Below, one piece after another: positions 16,797 through 26,169 of a DNA stretch of 59,208 bases (positions are counted from its first letter, which is position 1; the number at the start of each line of letters is the position of its first letter). The stretch lies in the NCBI GenBank assembly GCA_018971625.1, contig JAGXAJ010000018.1:1-59208 (forward strand). Direction: 5' to 3'. A program made the position numbers and the translations under genes. The DNA is from Pseudomonadota bacterium (GTDB taxonomy: Bacteria > Pseudomonadota > Alphaproteobacteria > Rhizobiales > Xanthobacteraceae). Under the pieces are notes generated by a model. The model was not told the DNA's origin and searched no databases. It was given only the letters and a program-made list of their open reading frames with translations.

Positions 16797-17555
16797 TTAA
16801 TCGATCGGATGTCCGATCATGGCGGAGAGTTCGCGCACCAGGCGTTCGTTCATCTGTCCCGTCGCCGGTATCTTGCGCTCGCGTTCGAATTTCACGATCG
16901 CCGCCTTGGTATCCGGGCCGACGGTGCCGGTCGGTTTCAACTGGCCGTAGCCATATTCGGTGAGCGCGCGCTGCACAGCCGCCACGCGGCGCGAGCCGCC
17001 GGGATTCAGCCCGCTGTCATTACGAGAGGCCATCGGGATTGCTGCCGGCGGACGCGGAATTGAGGACGTCGCGAGCGGCGGCGCGCTTGTCGCCTTGACC
17101 AAATTGGTCAATGGATCGCTGCTCCTGGCTTCTGTTCCCTTGGGCTCCGCTGTCTTTGTCTCAATCACCCTTGTCTCGACAGTCCTGGGCTCCAAAGTCC
17201 TGGGCTCCGAGGTCCTCGACTCCGAAGCCTTCGTTTCAGCCGGAGTCGCTTCTGACCGTGTCGCTTCCGTCGGCCGCGGACGCGGCAACGGACTATTCGG
17301 AACTTGGGCCGGCGCCGGCATCGTGACGATCGAGCCGAGCATCGGCGATGAATGAGACCCTCCCTGCAGGAATAGCGCGTTGATCATGATCGCCACGACG
17401 GTAACGAAGGCCACGATGGCTGCGGCGGTATCTTTCGGGCTGTGCAGCAGGATACGCAGCACAATGCCGCGCTCGGCATCCGTTTCAACCGCAATCGCGG
17501 CGCCCCTGCGGCGGCGGCGAGGCATGTCTTCGTCATCGATAGTTCGTCTAGGCAC
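16797..17555 (-). CDS. Membrane-anchored peptidoglycan-binding-domain protein
   Basis: A 252-residue bitopic protein: basic N-terminus (RRRRRGAA), one membrane segment (about residues 42-62), then a periplasmic Pro/Ala/Thr/Ser/Glu-rich spacer with a degenerate repeat (SEPRTLEPRTVETRVIETK). The C-terminal 70 residues match the peptidoglycan-binding_1 fold (VAAVQRALTEYGYGQLKPTG, then TKAAIVKFERERKIPATGQM). Its start overlaps the end of the histidine kinase gene upstream by eight bases, so the two are translationally coupled. This suggests a wall-bound partner or output of the sensor kinase. The repeats probably stretch across the periplasm to reach the wall. Confidence 0.85.
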   Translation of the reverse strand: MPRRTIDDEDMPRRRRRGAAIAVETDAERGIVLRILLHSPKDTAAAIVAFVTVVAIMINALFLQGGSHSSPMLGSIVTMPAPAQVPNSPLPRPRPTEATRSEATPAETKASESRTSEPRTLEPRTVETRVIETKTAEPKGTEARSSDPLTNLVKATSAPPLATSSIPRPPAAIPMASRNDSGLNPGGSRRVAAVQRALTEYGYGQLKPTGTVGPDTKAAIVKFERERKIPATGQMNERLVRELSAMIGHPID

Positions 17556-19380
17556 TTTTCTTCACCTGGTGGATTTGGTCCGGCGATCCCGACCGCACCG
17601 CGGGCTTGAGCATAGCGACATTGCTCGACGGCTCATGCATGGGCGGGGCAAACGCCAGCGGCAACGCGACCATCACGGTGGTTCCCTCATTGACCTTGCT
17701 CTGCACGGTCATCTCGCCGGCATGCAGGCCGACCAGGCTTTTCACGATTGAAAGGCCAAGACCGGTCCCTTCGTGGCGGCGCTGGTAGGTCTTGCCGGCC
17801 TGGAAGAACGGATCGCCAACCCGCTTGAGATCGTCGGCCGCAATGCCAATGCCGGTATCGATGACGCGAAGCACCATCCGCGGTCCCTCGACAGCGGCAG
17901 AGACCGTCACCGCGCCGCCGCGCTCAGTGAACTTGATCGCGTTGGAAACGAGATTCAGCACAATCTGCTTGAATGCGCGCGGGTCGCCCGTCATGCCAGG
18001 CAAATCCTCGTTGGCGCGGATTACGAGATCGATGCCGTTTTCGTGAGCCCTGAGTGCTAATAGATTGCAGCAATTCAGCAGAGCCGCGCGCGGCATGAAC
18101 GGTTCAGCGGAAATCTCGAAACTACCGGATTCCATTTTGGACATATCGAGGATGCCGTTGACTACCGCCAACAGATGCTGGCCGGAATCGTTGATCAACT
18201 GAGCGTATTCCCTGCATCGCGCTGCATTCAGCATCAGCGCGTCTTCCCGCACGATCATTTCGGAGAAACCGATGATGGCGTTGAGCGGCGTGCGCAACTC
18301 ATGGCTCATTGTGGCGAGAAAGCGGCTCTTGGAGACGTCGGCCTGTTCGGCGGCGGTGCGCGCCAGATCGAGGGCCTGTTCCTGAATCTTACGGTCGGTG
18401 ACGTCACGCATGACAGCCACCACCTCGGCCTCAGCCGAAGCCGCCGCGCTGGACGTCCCGAACGGCCGGCAGCGCATTTCGACCCAGATGAAATCAATCG
18501 AGTTGTTCGAGCCGCGCTCACCGTCGCGTGACACATCGCGCCGCACGCGAAACTCGACGCTGTGTTCATCGTCGCCACACGCCGCATTGGATAATGCGGT
18601 GAGATAAGCCGGACGGTCGGCGACATGAACACGTTCGAACAGGCCGTGGCCCAACAATTGCTGCACCGGCGAGCCCAACATCGCTTCGGCCGCCGGCGAA
18701 ATGAATTGTACGCTTCCGTTGCGGCGATAATGCGAAATCACGTCGCTCATGTTCCGCGCCAACAGCCGGTAGCGATCTTCCTCGACATACGACAGCGACA
18801 CGCTGTTGCGCGCCAGCGACACCGCACTAAACGCAAGTCCCGCCGCATAGAGCGTTCCCGATATGACGCCGAACGCCATGCACAGGCTGCGGAGCGTCGG
18901 ATCCGGCGCAGGCAACAAGGCGAACTGGCCGAGCACGATCAGCAGAGCGGCGCAGGCCAGCGCGAGCCCAGAGGCAAATGCGACCACTCGGCGCGATGCC
19001 GAAAGCGCTGCCTCGAACGGAATCACCACCAGGCAGATCGCGGCAAAGGATTCGATGCCGCCAGTGCTGGCAGCAATCGTCAGCGCGAGGCCCGCTAACG
19101 CCAGCGATGATAGCGCATAAGCCCCTTCGTAGCGACCGGTACGCGACAGGAACCACGACAGCAGGATCGGCGCGATCAGCCACGCGAAGGCCGCGACTTC
19201 GGTGGCGGTGGGCGCACCGCACATCGCGATATAGAGCGGGAATGCCGCGAGCGCCGTGAGGCTGCCGAGCAGTCGCGGAGCGATGAAAGCGCGATGATGC
19301 ACGCGTGTTAGCACGTCGTGGCGCGCAGACGGGTGCAGTAGCGCATCGAGGCAATCGCGGATAGTGTTCAAAACAGTCAC
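17548..19380 (-). CDS. PAS-domain sensor histidine kinase with membrane-embedded N-terminus
   Basis: A 610-residue protein. Residues 1-190 hold about six membrane segments. A PAS domain follows (about 203-330). The HisKA motif SHELRTPLNAIIGFSE places the phospho-accepting histidine near residue 360. The ATPase has N-box NLVSNAIKFTE, G1 DTGIGIAADD and G2 GTGLGLSIVK. No receiver domain is attached and no response regulator gene is adjacent, so it is an orphan kinase; the output partner is unknown. PAS sensor kinases with this HisKA type in Alphaproteobacteria are often linked to cell-cycle phosphorelays (DivJ/PleC/PdhS), which is only a family-level suggestion. The gene is coupled to the peptidoglycan-binding-domain gene downstream. 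Confidence 0.93.
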   Translation of the reverse strand: MTVLNTIRDCLDALLHPSARHDVLTRVHHRAFIAPRLLGSLTALAAFPLYIAMCGAPTATEVAAFAWLIAPILLSWFLSRTGRYEGAYALSSLALAGLALTIAASTGGIESFAAICLVVIPFEAALSASRRVVAFASGLALACAALLIVLGQFALLPAPDPTLRSLCMAFGVISGTLYAAGLAFSAVSLARNSVSLSYVEEDRYRLLARNMSDVISHYRRNGSVQFISPAAEAMLGSPVQQLLGHGLFERVHVADRPAYLTALSNAACGDDEHSVEFRVRRDVSRDGERGSNNSIDFIWVEMRCRPFGTSSAAASAEAEVVAVMRDVTDRKIQEQALDLARTAAEQADVSKSRFLATMSHELRTPLNAIIGFSEMIVREDALMLNAARCREYAQLINDSGQHLLAVVNGILDMSKMESGSFEISAEPFMPRAALLNCCNLLALRAHENGIDLVIRANEDLPGMTGDPRAFKQIVLNLVSNAIKFTERGGAVTVSAAVEGPRMVLRVIDTGIGIAADDLKRVGDPFFQAGKTYQRRHEGTGLGLSIVKSLVGLHAGEMTVQSKVNEGTTVMVALPLAFAPPMHEPSSNVAMLKPAVRSGSPDQIHQVKKSA

Positions 19381-19806
19381 GGTTCTTGCGCTTCGGCACG
19401 CTCGTCACATAGATGCGCGCCGGAAACCCCCTCTATTGTTGCCCCACCGTGTCAGAGCGACATTAAGCGAACGCTAAGGCGCCGCGACCACCAGCCAAAG
19501 ACGATATCTTCGCAGACATTTAGCCGAGTTTCGCCGAGGCATTCGATCCGAATGGTGAACGACGGGTTTCCGGACCGGGGCGGTTATGGTTTCGAAATGG
19601 TGGACGTTCCCGCCGTGCCATTTTTGCCGCGAAAACGCCCATCAATCGAAAATTTACGCCGAATCAAAACAGTCGGACTTTCCGCGAAATTTTCACCGAA
19701 CTAGTCTCAATGCAAACACTTGCGATTTATCGACAGCTGTTAGTGGAGAGTTGATTGCGCGAGATCAAGCGCAACGGGGGCAAAAAGAGACGACTAGGGC
19801 CGCGAG
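19381..19806. other. Intergenic region between divergent histidine kinase and DUF5330 genes
   Basis: About 425 bases, likely carrying both divergent promoters. No gene, palindrome or known operator was recognised. Confidence 0.4.
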
Positions 19807-20199
19807 ATGTTTTTTCTGCTTCGCATGGCGTTCTGGCTTGGGCTTGTGCTTGTGCTGTTGCCAAGAGAGAAGACACCTGAATCGGAAAAGCTGCCGCAGA
19901 TCGGTGCGTCGCAGGCCGTGCAGGCTGCGACTGCGGCAGTGTCGGACATGAGTCAGTTCTGCAAGCGCCAACCGGCAGCCTGCGAAGTCGGCGGCCAGGC
20001 TGCGACCGTGATTGGACACCGCGCCGAGGACGGCGCACGCAAGCTGTACCGGATCATCACCGACAAGCGGGCGCCCGATCGCACGGGTTCGATCAGCACA
20101 GCCGACCGGACGGACGCTTCGACCGCAGACCTGGCACCGCGCGACACATTGACGCCGGACGATCTCGCCCCGGAATGGCAGGCGCCGCCGACCCCATAG
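19807..20199 (+). CDS. DUF5330 family protein
   Basis: A 130-residue protein: one N-terminal membrane segment (FFLLRMAFWLGLVLVLLP), the conserved core VSDMSQFCKRQPAACEVG with two cysteines, and a Thr/Asp/Pro-rich tail. It matches DUF5330, a small Alphaproteobacterial family. The two cysteines (spaced C-x6-C) lie in the predicted periplasmic part and could form a disulfide. The gene stands just before sufE on the same strand with a gap of about 100 bases. Function unknown. Confidence 0.8.
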   Translation: MFFLLRMAFWLGLVLVLLPREKTPESEKLPQIGASQAVQAATAAVSDMSQFCKRQPAACEVGGQAATVIGHRAEDGARKLYRIITDKRAPDRTGSISTADRTDASTADLAPRDTLTPDDLAPEWQAPPTP

Positions 20200-20301
20200 G
20201 CGAAAAATAGCGCGCATTTTTCAATCGCCAACTCGCTTTCGACCGTCTTCAACCCTATATAGGGCCTGATCGGGATCCTTGGGGATCAAGTGCGGGACAT
20301 C

Positions 20302-20730
20302 ATGACGATCGACGAAATCAGGGATAATTTTGCGCTGCTGGACGAGTGGGACGACCGCTACCGGTATGTCATCGAGCTTGGCCGCACCCTCGATCCGATG
20401 CCCGAAGCCGAGCACTCCGCGACCAACAAGGTCCAGGGCTGTACCAGCCAGGTCTGGCTTTCCAGGCGGTTCGATCGTAACGACGCGGGCAAGCCGCTAT
20501 TGAAATATCTCGGCGATAGCGATGCACATATCGTGCGTGGGTTGGTCGCTATTCTGCTGACCCTCTATTCTGGCCACACCCCGCAGCAGATTCTGGCCAC
20601 CGACGCGCTCGCGGTGTTCGATGAATTCGGATTTCGCGAGCATTTGACGCCACAGCGTTCCAATGGATTGCGCGCCATGGTCGAACGCATCCGTTCCGAC
20701 GCACGCGAGGCGTTGGCCGCCGCGTCGTAG
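20302..20730 (+). CDS. sufE: SufE family sulfur-transfer protein
   Basis: A 142-residue cytoplasmic protein of the SufE family: DEWDDRYRYVIELGRTL, then VQGCTSQVWL with the cysteine that accepts persulfide sulfur from the cysteine desulfurase SufS. It would feed Fe-S cluster assembly. Start taken at the ATG at 20302; a GTG at 20290 is the alternative. It is a stand-alone copy, not in a suf operon in this window, as is common in Bradyrhizobium. It converges on the mucR gene, with nine bases between the stops. Confidence 0.95.
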   Translation: MTIDEIRDNFALLDEWDDRYRYVIELGRTLDPMPEAEHSATNKVQGCTSQVWLSRRFDRNDAGKPLLKYLGDSDAHIVRGLVAILLTLYSGHTPQQILATDALAVFDEFGFREHLTPQRSNGLRAMVERIRSDAREALAAAS

Positions 20731-20739
20731 AATTGTCGA

Positions 20740-21153
20740 CTATTTTCGCCTCCGGCGCTGCTGCCCCAATCCCATCTTCTTGGCGAGCTGCGAACGCGCC
20801 ACCGCGTAGTTTGGCGCGACCATGGGGTAGTCGGCCGGAAGGCTCCATTTGTCGCGGTATTGCTCCGGCGTCATGTTGTATTGCGTGCGCAGATGACGCT
20901 TCAGCGATTTGAAGCGCTTGCCGTCCTCCAGACAGACCAGATAGTCTGGCGTCATCGACTTTTTCACGGAAACCGCGGGCTTGGCCGGCTCCATCGGGGT
21001 CTCGACCCGTCCCGTCGAGATCCGCTGCAGCGCCGCGTGAATCTGGCCGATCAGGGCCGGGATTTCAGAGGCCGGCGTCGGATTATTGCTGAGATAGGCG
21101 GAAACGATATTCGCAGTCAGATCGAGAAAGCTTTTACCGGTGGCATCGCTCAT
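20740..21153 (-). CDS. MucR/Ros family transcriptional regulator
   Basis: A 137-residue protein with the MucR N-terminal helix segment (LTANIVSAYLSNNPTP) and the DNA-binding part KRFKSLKRHLRTQYNMTPEQYR, followed by DYPMVAPNYA, a family hallmark. The zinc-finger has Cys74 but Asp77 where the second zinc cysteine is expected (CLEDG rather than CLEC-type), as in several rhizobial paralogs that fold without zinc. MucR/Ros proteins control exopolysaccharide, motility and other genes. The C-terminus is arginine rich. Which genes it controls here is not visible. Confidence 0.93.
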   Translation of the reverse strand: MSDATGKSFLDLTANIVSAYLSNNPTPASEIPALIGQIHAALQRISTGRVETPMEPAKPAVSVKKSMTPDYLVCLEDGKRFKSLKRHLRTQYNMTPEQYRDKWSLPADYPMVAPNYAVARSQLAKKMGLGQQRRRRK

Positions 21154-21336
21154 GGCCTGAACCTTTCGACGATCTCTTGCACACCAGGAAGTCCCCGTAT
21201 CGGACAGTATCTCGACGCCTCAATACGCTTGCGGAATCGTCGACTACTTGCCGAATATGATCGAATTGCTACCGAATTGACAAGAAAAACAAAGTTTTTA
21301 TTTTCGTGGAGGTTCCGCTCCAAGTAGAGCCTGGGT

Positions 21337-22203
21337 CTAGGCACGCTGGTCGAGATGCGCTCGCAATGCGTCGATTGAGGCGAATCGCATCATGCCCTCC
21401 GGCAGCTGCGCCTCGATCGAGCCGTCAGAATACAATGTATAGGCCATGCCATCGACCACGCCCGATTTGAGCACCGTCACGGCCGCAGCCTCCTCGCGCC
21501 GGGCAGCCGGTATAGCGCGACCGGCCCCAGCCTTTAGCTCGGCAAGGTTCGACGGAGCGCGGCCGCTGCGCCGCGGCGGCGCATCAGTCGCCTTGGCATC
21601 TTCCGATTGCGGCCAGGCTTCTTCGAAGGTCGCCGGCTGCAGCTCGCCCGGTTTGGCCGCCGGCGGTTTGGCCGCCGAAGTCTCGGGTCCGCGCGCCTCG
21701 GCGCGTTCGCGTTCCCTGCGCGAGGTCGAGGAAAACAGCAGGTTCCGGCGCTGCTTGGGCGCGGGGACGGCTTCGGCCGGCAGCGGCAGTGGCGCGTTGC
21801 GCGAGCGCTCCCGTGCCGCGGTTTCTTCGTGCCAGGGCGGTGGTGCGGATGGCACGGCGCCGGACTCTGCGCCGGCTGGATTTACCGCACCCGTCTGGTT
21901 GAGCGGCAAATCATTATCGTCGAAAGACCGATCGTCGGGCATGGCGTCCACCCCCGCCGGTGGTGCCCGAAATGCACTTCGCGGCGTTATTGCGACGCTC
22001 ATTTCAAGATGCTCCGCGACGGCCTTCAACTCGCGAACGACCACATAGAGCGCGATCATCATTGTGCCGGTGCAGGCCATGATCGCACCGGCAATGATCA
22101 TGGTATTGCCGAAACTGAATTCCTTGATCGGAATTCCGTAAGCGACGCCCAGCAGGCCGGCCAGCAAAAAGCCAACTCCGGCGATCAACAACGCGACTAT
22201 CAT
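21337..22203 (-). CDS. Two-segment membrane protein with a proline-rich cytoplasmic or periplasmic region
   Basis: From the ATG at 22203 (a longer frame to 22251 adds a poor N-terminus) the product is 288 residues: two membrane segments (about residues 2-22 and 34-56), then a polar region with Pro/Ala stretches and many arginines. The last 45 residues (VTVLKSGVVDGMAYTLYSDG to IDALRAHLDQRA) look like a compact domain. I know no named family beyond conserved bradyrhizobial hypothetical proteins. The overall plan (membrane anchor, disordered linker, small domain) is the only prediction I make. Confidence 0.75.
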   Translation of the reverse strand: MIVALLIAGVGFLLAGLLGVAYGIPIKEFSFGNTMIIAGAIMACTGTMMIALYVVVRELKAVAEHLEMSVAITPRSAFRAPPAGVDAMPDDRSFDDNDLPLNQTGAVNPAGAESGAVPSAPPPWHEETAARERSRNAPLPLPAEAVPAPKQRRNLLFSSTSRRERERAEARGPETSAAKPPAAKPGELQPATFEEAWPQSEDAKATDAPPRRSGRAPSNLAELKAGAGRAIPAARREEAAAVTVLKSGVVDGMAYTLYSDGSIEAQLPEGMMRFASIDALRAHLDQRA

Positions 22204-22487
22204 CGAACTACCCTCGCTGTGCGCGAAGACTGCACAGCCCGCCGACGCCACGATACCGTCATCACGATACCGTCATATTGTGTGCATCGCCAACCGGCAA
22301 TGCCAAGGGAAGTTCCGATACGAGCCCCATGTCACCGGCTGAAACGACCATCCACATCCTATTTTCCTATTTTCGTCCGATACAGGAAGGTGACACATCT
22401 TTACCTCCTTTCCTTTTGACCACAGCAGTGCATCAAGAAAGCAATTGCGCCACATTTCTCAACTACCAAGAAAGCTAACTGCGCTAT

Positions 22488-24206
22488 ATGGATGCCGGGA
22501 ATGAGGCCCAAAAGCGCTCAAGCTGGGCCATCGGGGATACCGGGTTACGAATAGCCATGTCATCAACTACGTCGTCGACCGTCGACACGCCCTTGCGGCG
22601 CTCGGTGGCGCAGACATGTGACGACCTCGCAATCGTTGTGCTGGCGGCGGTCGCCGTCGTCGCGGGCCTCACGTTTCGCGACTATGGGCTGGGCTGGGAC
22701 GATTATACCCACGCCCAATACGCCGATTTGCTGCTACGCATGTACGGCTCGGGTTTCAAGGATACCAGCGCGCTGTCGTTCGCCAACCTTTATATGTATG
22801 GCGGCGGCTTCGACATGGCGGCGGCGCTACTGCACAAGGTCATCCCGCTCGAACTGTTTGAAACCCGCCGCCTGCTCGGCGCCATCGTCGGCATTATCGG
22901 CCTTGCGGTAACGTGGCGACTCGGCCGCCGCATCGGTGGTCCATTGGCCGGGCTCGCAGCGCTTTTGCTGCTAGCGCTGTGCCCGACTTTCTACGGGCAT
23001 ATGTTCATGAACCCAAAGGACGCGCCGTTCGCCGTGGCGATGGTGATCCTGATGCTTGGCCTTGTCAGGCTGGCCGAGGAATATCCTTCGCCTTCACCGC
23101 GCACCGTCCTGATCGTCGGCCTTGGCGCCGGACTGTCGCTGGGTTCGCGCGTGCTGGGCGGCCTGGCGCTACTCTACGCGCTGATCGGCTTTGCGCCTCT
23201 GCTGCTGCAGGAAATCCGCAGTGAAGGCGCCCGCGAGGCCGCCAAACGGTTCGCGCAAGTCATTTATGTGCTGCTGCCGGGCCTCGTCCTCGGCTATCTC
23301 ATCATGGGGCTGATCTGGCCATGGTCGGTGATTGAGCCTGGCAATCCGTTCCGGGCGCTGACCTATTTCTCCCACTTCTTCGAGAAGCCGTGGAAGGAAA
23401 TGTTCGACGGCGCGCTGGTGTCGGTGCCCGACATGCCGTGGTCCTATCTGCCGACCTTGTTCGCGCTGCAATTGCCGGAGGTCCTGCTCGCGCTTTTCAT
23501 CGCCGGTGTCGTCGGCACCGTGATCTCGCTGTCGCGCGACAACGTAACTGCCCGCCGCAAGACCATCTTCTTGATGCTGACGCTGGCGGCGATGCTGCCG
23601 CTGCTGATCGCGATCGTGAAACGGCCGGCGCTTTACAACGGCATTCGCCATTTCGTCTTCGTGACCCCGCCGATGGCGGTTTTGGCGGGTGTCGCCTTTG
23701 CCTGGGGCATGAACTGGCTAAGGGAAAATGGCCGTCAATGGCAGCCCGCGGCGGTGGCCGCTTTCGTGTTCGGCCTGATGCTGCCGCTCACCGAGATGGT
23801 CCGCCTGCATCCTTATCAATACACCTTCTTCAACCATATTGCAGGAACTGTGCGAGGCGCGAACGACCTGTTCATGCTGGACTATTGGGGCCTTGCCTTT
23901 AAGCAGGCATCCGACCGACTGCACGAACAACTCGACGAGCGACACGAAGTACCGCCGCACGGCCGCAAGTGGAAGGTCGCGGTGTGCGGACCGCAACGTC
24001 CCGCCCAGGTCGCGCTGGGCCCCGACTTCACGATTGGTTGGGACAGCCACGCCGCCGACTTCGCGATGACGCTCGGCGAGTTCTATTGCAAGGGCTTGAC
24101 TGCACCCGTCATGGTCGAGATCAAGCGCGACGACGTGGTGTTTGCACGCGTCTACGACATCCGCGGGCGCAGCATTTCCAGCCTGCTGTCCATTCCCGCG
24201 CCTTAA
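22488..24206 (+). CDS. GT-C family glycosyltransferase-like polytopic membrane protein
   Basis: A 572-residue protein (start 22488; an ATG at 22557 would shorten it by 23 residues). It has about 11 membrane segments in the first 430 residues and a soluble C-terminal domain. Near the first membrane segment lies YGLGWDDYTHAQYAD, with the acidic pair typical of the first periplasmic loop of GT-C enzymes such as ArnT/PMT. These transfer sugars from lipid-phosphate donors. The target (lipid A, polysaccharide or protein) is not visible. Neighbours give no clue. Some annotation pipelines would call it a glycosyltransferase 39 family protein. Confidence 0.75.
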   Translation: MDAGNEAQKRSSWAIGDTGLRIAMSSTTSSTVDTPLRRSVAQTCDDLAIVVLAAVAVVAGLTFRDYGLGWDDYTHAQYADLLLRMYGSGFKDTSALSFANLYMYGGGFDMAAALLHKVIPLELFETRRLLGAIVGIIGLAVTWRLGRRIGGPLAGLAALLLLALCPTFYGHMFMNPKDAPFAVAMVILMLGLVRLAEEYPSPSPRTVLIVGLGAGLSLGSRVLGGLALLYALIGFAPLLLQEIRSEGAREAAKRFAQVIYVLLPGLVLGYLIMGLIWPWSVIEPGNPFRALTYFSHFFEKPWKEMFDGALVSVPDMPWSYLPTLFALQLPEVLLALFIAGVVGTVISLSRDNVTARRKTIFLMLTLAAMLPLLIAIVKRPALYNGIRHFVFVTPPMAVLAGVAFAWGMNWLRENGRQWQPAAVAAFVFGLMLPLTEMVRLHPYQYTFFNHIAGTVRGANDLFMLDYWGLAFKQASDRLHEQLDERHEVPPHGRKWKVAVCGPQRPAQVALGPDFTIGWDSHAADFAMTLGEFYCKGLTAPVMVEIKRDDVVFARVYDIRGRSISSLLSIPAP

Positions 24207-24352
24207 GGCAAATCGTTACCGCCTTGGCCGGCTACCATCACCCGCAACATGGCTGTCGCGCGGGCCGCAGACTTGCTGCGTCCCAGCCCCGGGACTAGGC
24301 TTGCGATGAAGGATTGTCACGCAAGATCAAGTGTCTCAACAGGAGAAACGTA

Positions 24353-25132
24353 ATGTCGCCAGCAGAAGCGCGCCTGAAACAAGTGCCGGCGGATATGACG
24401 GAGGCGGAATGGAGCCAGCGGGTGAACCTCGCCGCCTGCTATCGGCTGATCGCACATTACGGCTGGGACGATCTGGTCGACACCCACATTTCCGCGCGGG
24501 TGCCGGGGCCGGAGCATCACTTCCTGATCAATCCCTATGGCCTGATGTTTGACGAGATCACCGCCTTGAGCCTGGTCAAGGTAGACCTCGACGGCAACCA
24601 GCTCACCAGGAGCGACTACAGCATCAACCCGGCCGGCTTCACCATCCATTCGGCGATCCACGAAGTTCGCGAGGACGCTGGCTGCGTGCTCCATCTGCAC
24701 ACGCCGGACGGCACCGCGGTCGCAAGCTGCGCCGAAGGCCTGCTGCCGCTCAACCAGACCGCCCAGCTCGTCACCTGGGATCTGGCCTATCACGACTACG
24801 AAGGCCTCGCGCTCGATCATGACGAACGCCCGCGACTGCAAAAGGATCTCGGCAACAAGAACCACATGCTGCTGCGCAACCACGGCACGCTGACCGTCGG
24901 CCGCTCGGTGGCCTCGGCTTTCGAGCGCATGTTCCATCTCGAGCGCGCCTGCACCATGCAGGTGCGCATCCGCATGCTGGGGCCAACCGCCTACCCGATC
25001 GATCAGGCGGTGATCGACAAGAACACCGCGCTGCTCAACAATCCCGACCGGCAGGAACTGCGCTCGACCACGCTGGTCTGGCCAGCGCTGTTGCGCAAGC
25101 TCGATCGCCTCGACCCCAGCTACAAGAATTGA
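24353..25132 (+). CDS. Class II aldolase/adducin family protein
   Basis: A 259-residue cytoplasmic protein; the ATG at 24353 is preceded by AGGAG, deciding against a longer frame from 24314. The N-terminal WSQRVNLAACYRLIAHYGWDD and the metal-ligand patterns HLHTPDG and LLRNHGTLTVG are those of class II aldolases (zinc-binding histidines). The substrate is unknown; members act on L-fuculose-1-phosphate-like sugars or other short acids. A strong terminator follows 57 bases after the stop, so it is the end of its transcript, and it is probably monocistronic. Confidence 0.9.
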   Translation: MSPAEARLKQVPADMTEAEWSQRVNLAACYRLIAHYGWDDLVDTHISARVPGPEHHFLINPYGLMFDEITALSLVKVDLDGNQLTRSDYSINPAGFTIHSAIHEVREDAGCVLHLHTPDGTAVASCAEGLLPLNQTAQLVTWDLAYHDYEGLALDHDERPRLQKDLGNKNHMLLRNHGTLTVGRSVASAFERMFHLERACTMQVRIRMLGPTAYPIDQAVIDKNTALLNNPDRQELRSTTLVWPALLRKLDRLDPSYKN

Positions 25133-25188
25133 AATTTTGATATTTTCGTTGTAGCTTCAACCTACCAGCCTCTGCACTTCGAATCCAA

Positions 25189-25216
25189 ACGCCGCCCAAT
25201 TCCGGGCGGCGTTTTT
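25189..25216 (+). terminator. Rho-independent terminator after the class II aldolase gene
   Basis: A stem of CGCCGCCC and GGGCGGCG closes a short AATTCC loop and is followed by a run of five T. It lies 57 bases after the stop codon, on the gene's strand. The stem is GC-rich and the tract sharp, so this is a confident intrinsic terminator. Confidence 0.88.
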
Positions 25217-25830
25217 ACTTCTGTAGTGGCGCGTTAGCGCAGCGCAACCCGCCGCTATAGAACGCAGGGGAAGACGGCGGATCATGCCGGACAGGCGCGA
25301 TTGAGTGCGTATGACAATTGCCTGGCTGTCCAGCTTCTTCCATTTGATGGATTTACGGTAGGCATCCGAATGGAAGGATACGGCGAGAATCCTGTCCGAC
25401 GTTTCGATGCATTAGGCTTCGAGGTAGCGATTTGACGGCCTCTGCGAAGAGAACGCTTGCGACGAGGAGCATGAAGGACGGCCAGCGACACACTGAAGAT
25501 GGCGTAGAAACGCGCCGATACGGACGATTGAAATACCTGCGCGCAATGCTTTCAAAAGAGGCTTCGTTATAGAGCGCTGCGAATCTGTCTATCCACATCC
25601 GCCCGGAGGAGACTCGGTCAATCCTGCTCACGGCAAATTGCTCCCGGCGACTCAAAAAACGTCATGCAAACCAGCCATGTTATTGCGTGATCTCAGGCAA
25701 GTCGCCAGATGGTAACGCTTCGATGCCGGACGGGCGCGGATGCTCGACCTTCTCAAGCGACGCTATCAGATGCCCATGGCTCGATTACCTGGTAGAAAGC
25801 GCCCGCGCAGCATGTGGCAGGGAGGTCGGT
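25217..25830. other. 600 bases without a recognised gene
   Basis: Short frames exist on both strands (for example minus strand 25353-25655) but lack ribosome sites and recognisable motifs. The part near 25224-25262 resembles a bradyrhizobial intergenic repeat (GCGCAACCCGCCG). No further structure seen. Confidence 0.4.
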
Positions 25831-26169
25831 GTGAAACTGTCAAACAGACCGGATCACCACGCACTCGCGGACGCACTTCGTCGACGCGTCCTTGAAGGAC
25901 CAGGCGAGACGACGCCGGCCCTTCGCCAGGCGTCAGCGCAGCGGGCTGCTGGCGGCCCCGCCGCACCGGTTCCCTATGACGACCTCGTCCGCCAGATTGG
26001 TGAGGCCGCTCATCGTGTCACGGATGCGCAGGTGGCGGCGGTGCTGTCAGTTACGGGAAGCGAGAAAGCCGCCTTCGAGATCATCGCAGCCGCCGCATTG
26101 GGAGCCGGCCTGTCGCGCTTTGAGCGAGCGATCAAGGTGCTGGACGAGGTAACCGATGCGCCTGCCTGA
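25831..26169 (+). CDS. Short helical protein next to a broken AhpD-like gene
   Basis: The GTG at 25831 is preceded by GGAGG and gives a 112-residue product, preferred over a longer frame from 25687 whose first 48 residues look non-coding. The product is alanine-rich and helical: HALADALRRRVLEG, a Pro/Ala linker, then DDLVRQIGEAAHRVTDAQ and a C-terminal helix. The helical second half resembles the partner proteins often encoded before carboxymuconolactone decarboxylase-type genes. The stop overlaps the start of the next frame by 14 bases, which points to coupling with the AhpD-like gene, now broken. Confidence 0.65.
   Translation: MKLSNRPDHHALADALRRRVLEGPGETTPALRQASAQRAAGGPAAPVPYDDLVRQIGEAAHRVTDAQVAAVLSVTGSEKAAFEIIAAAALGAGLSRFERAIKVLDEVTDAPA

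Noticed and set aside
25353..25655. Minus-strand frame of 100 codons
   Set aside because: No ribosome site, no family, composition as expected by chance.
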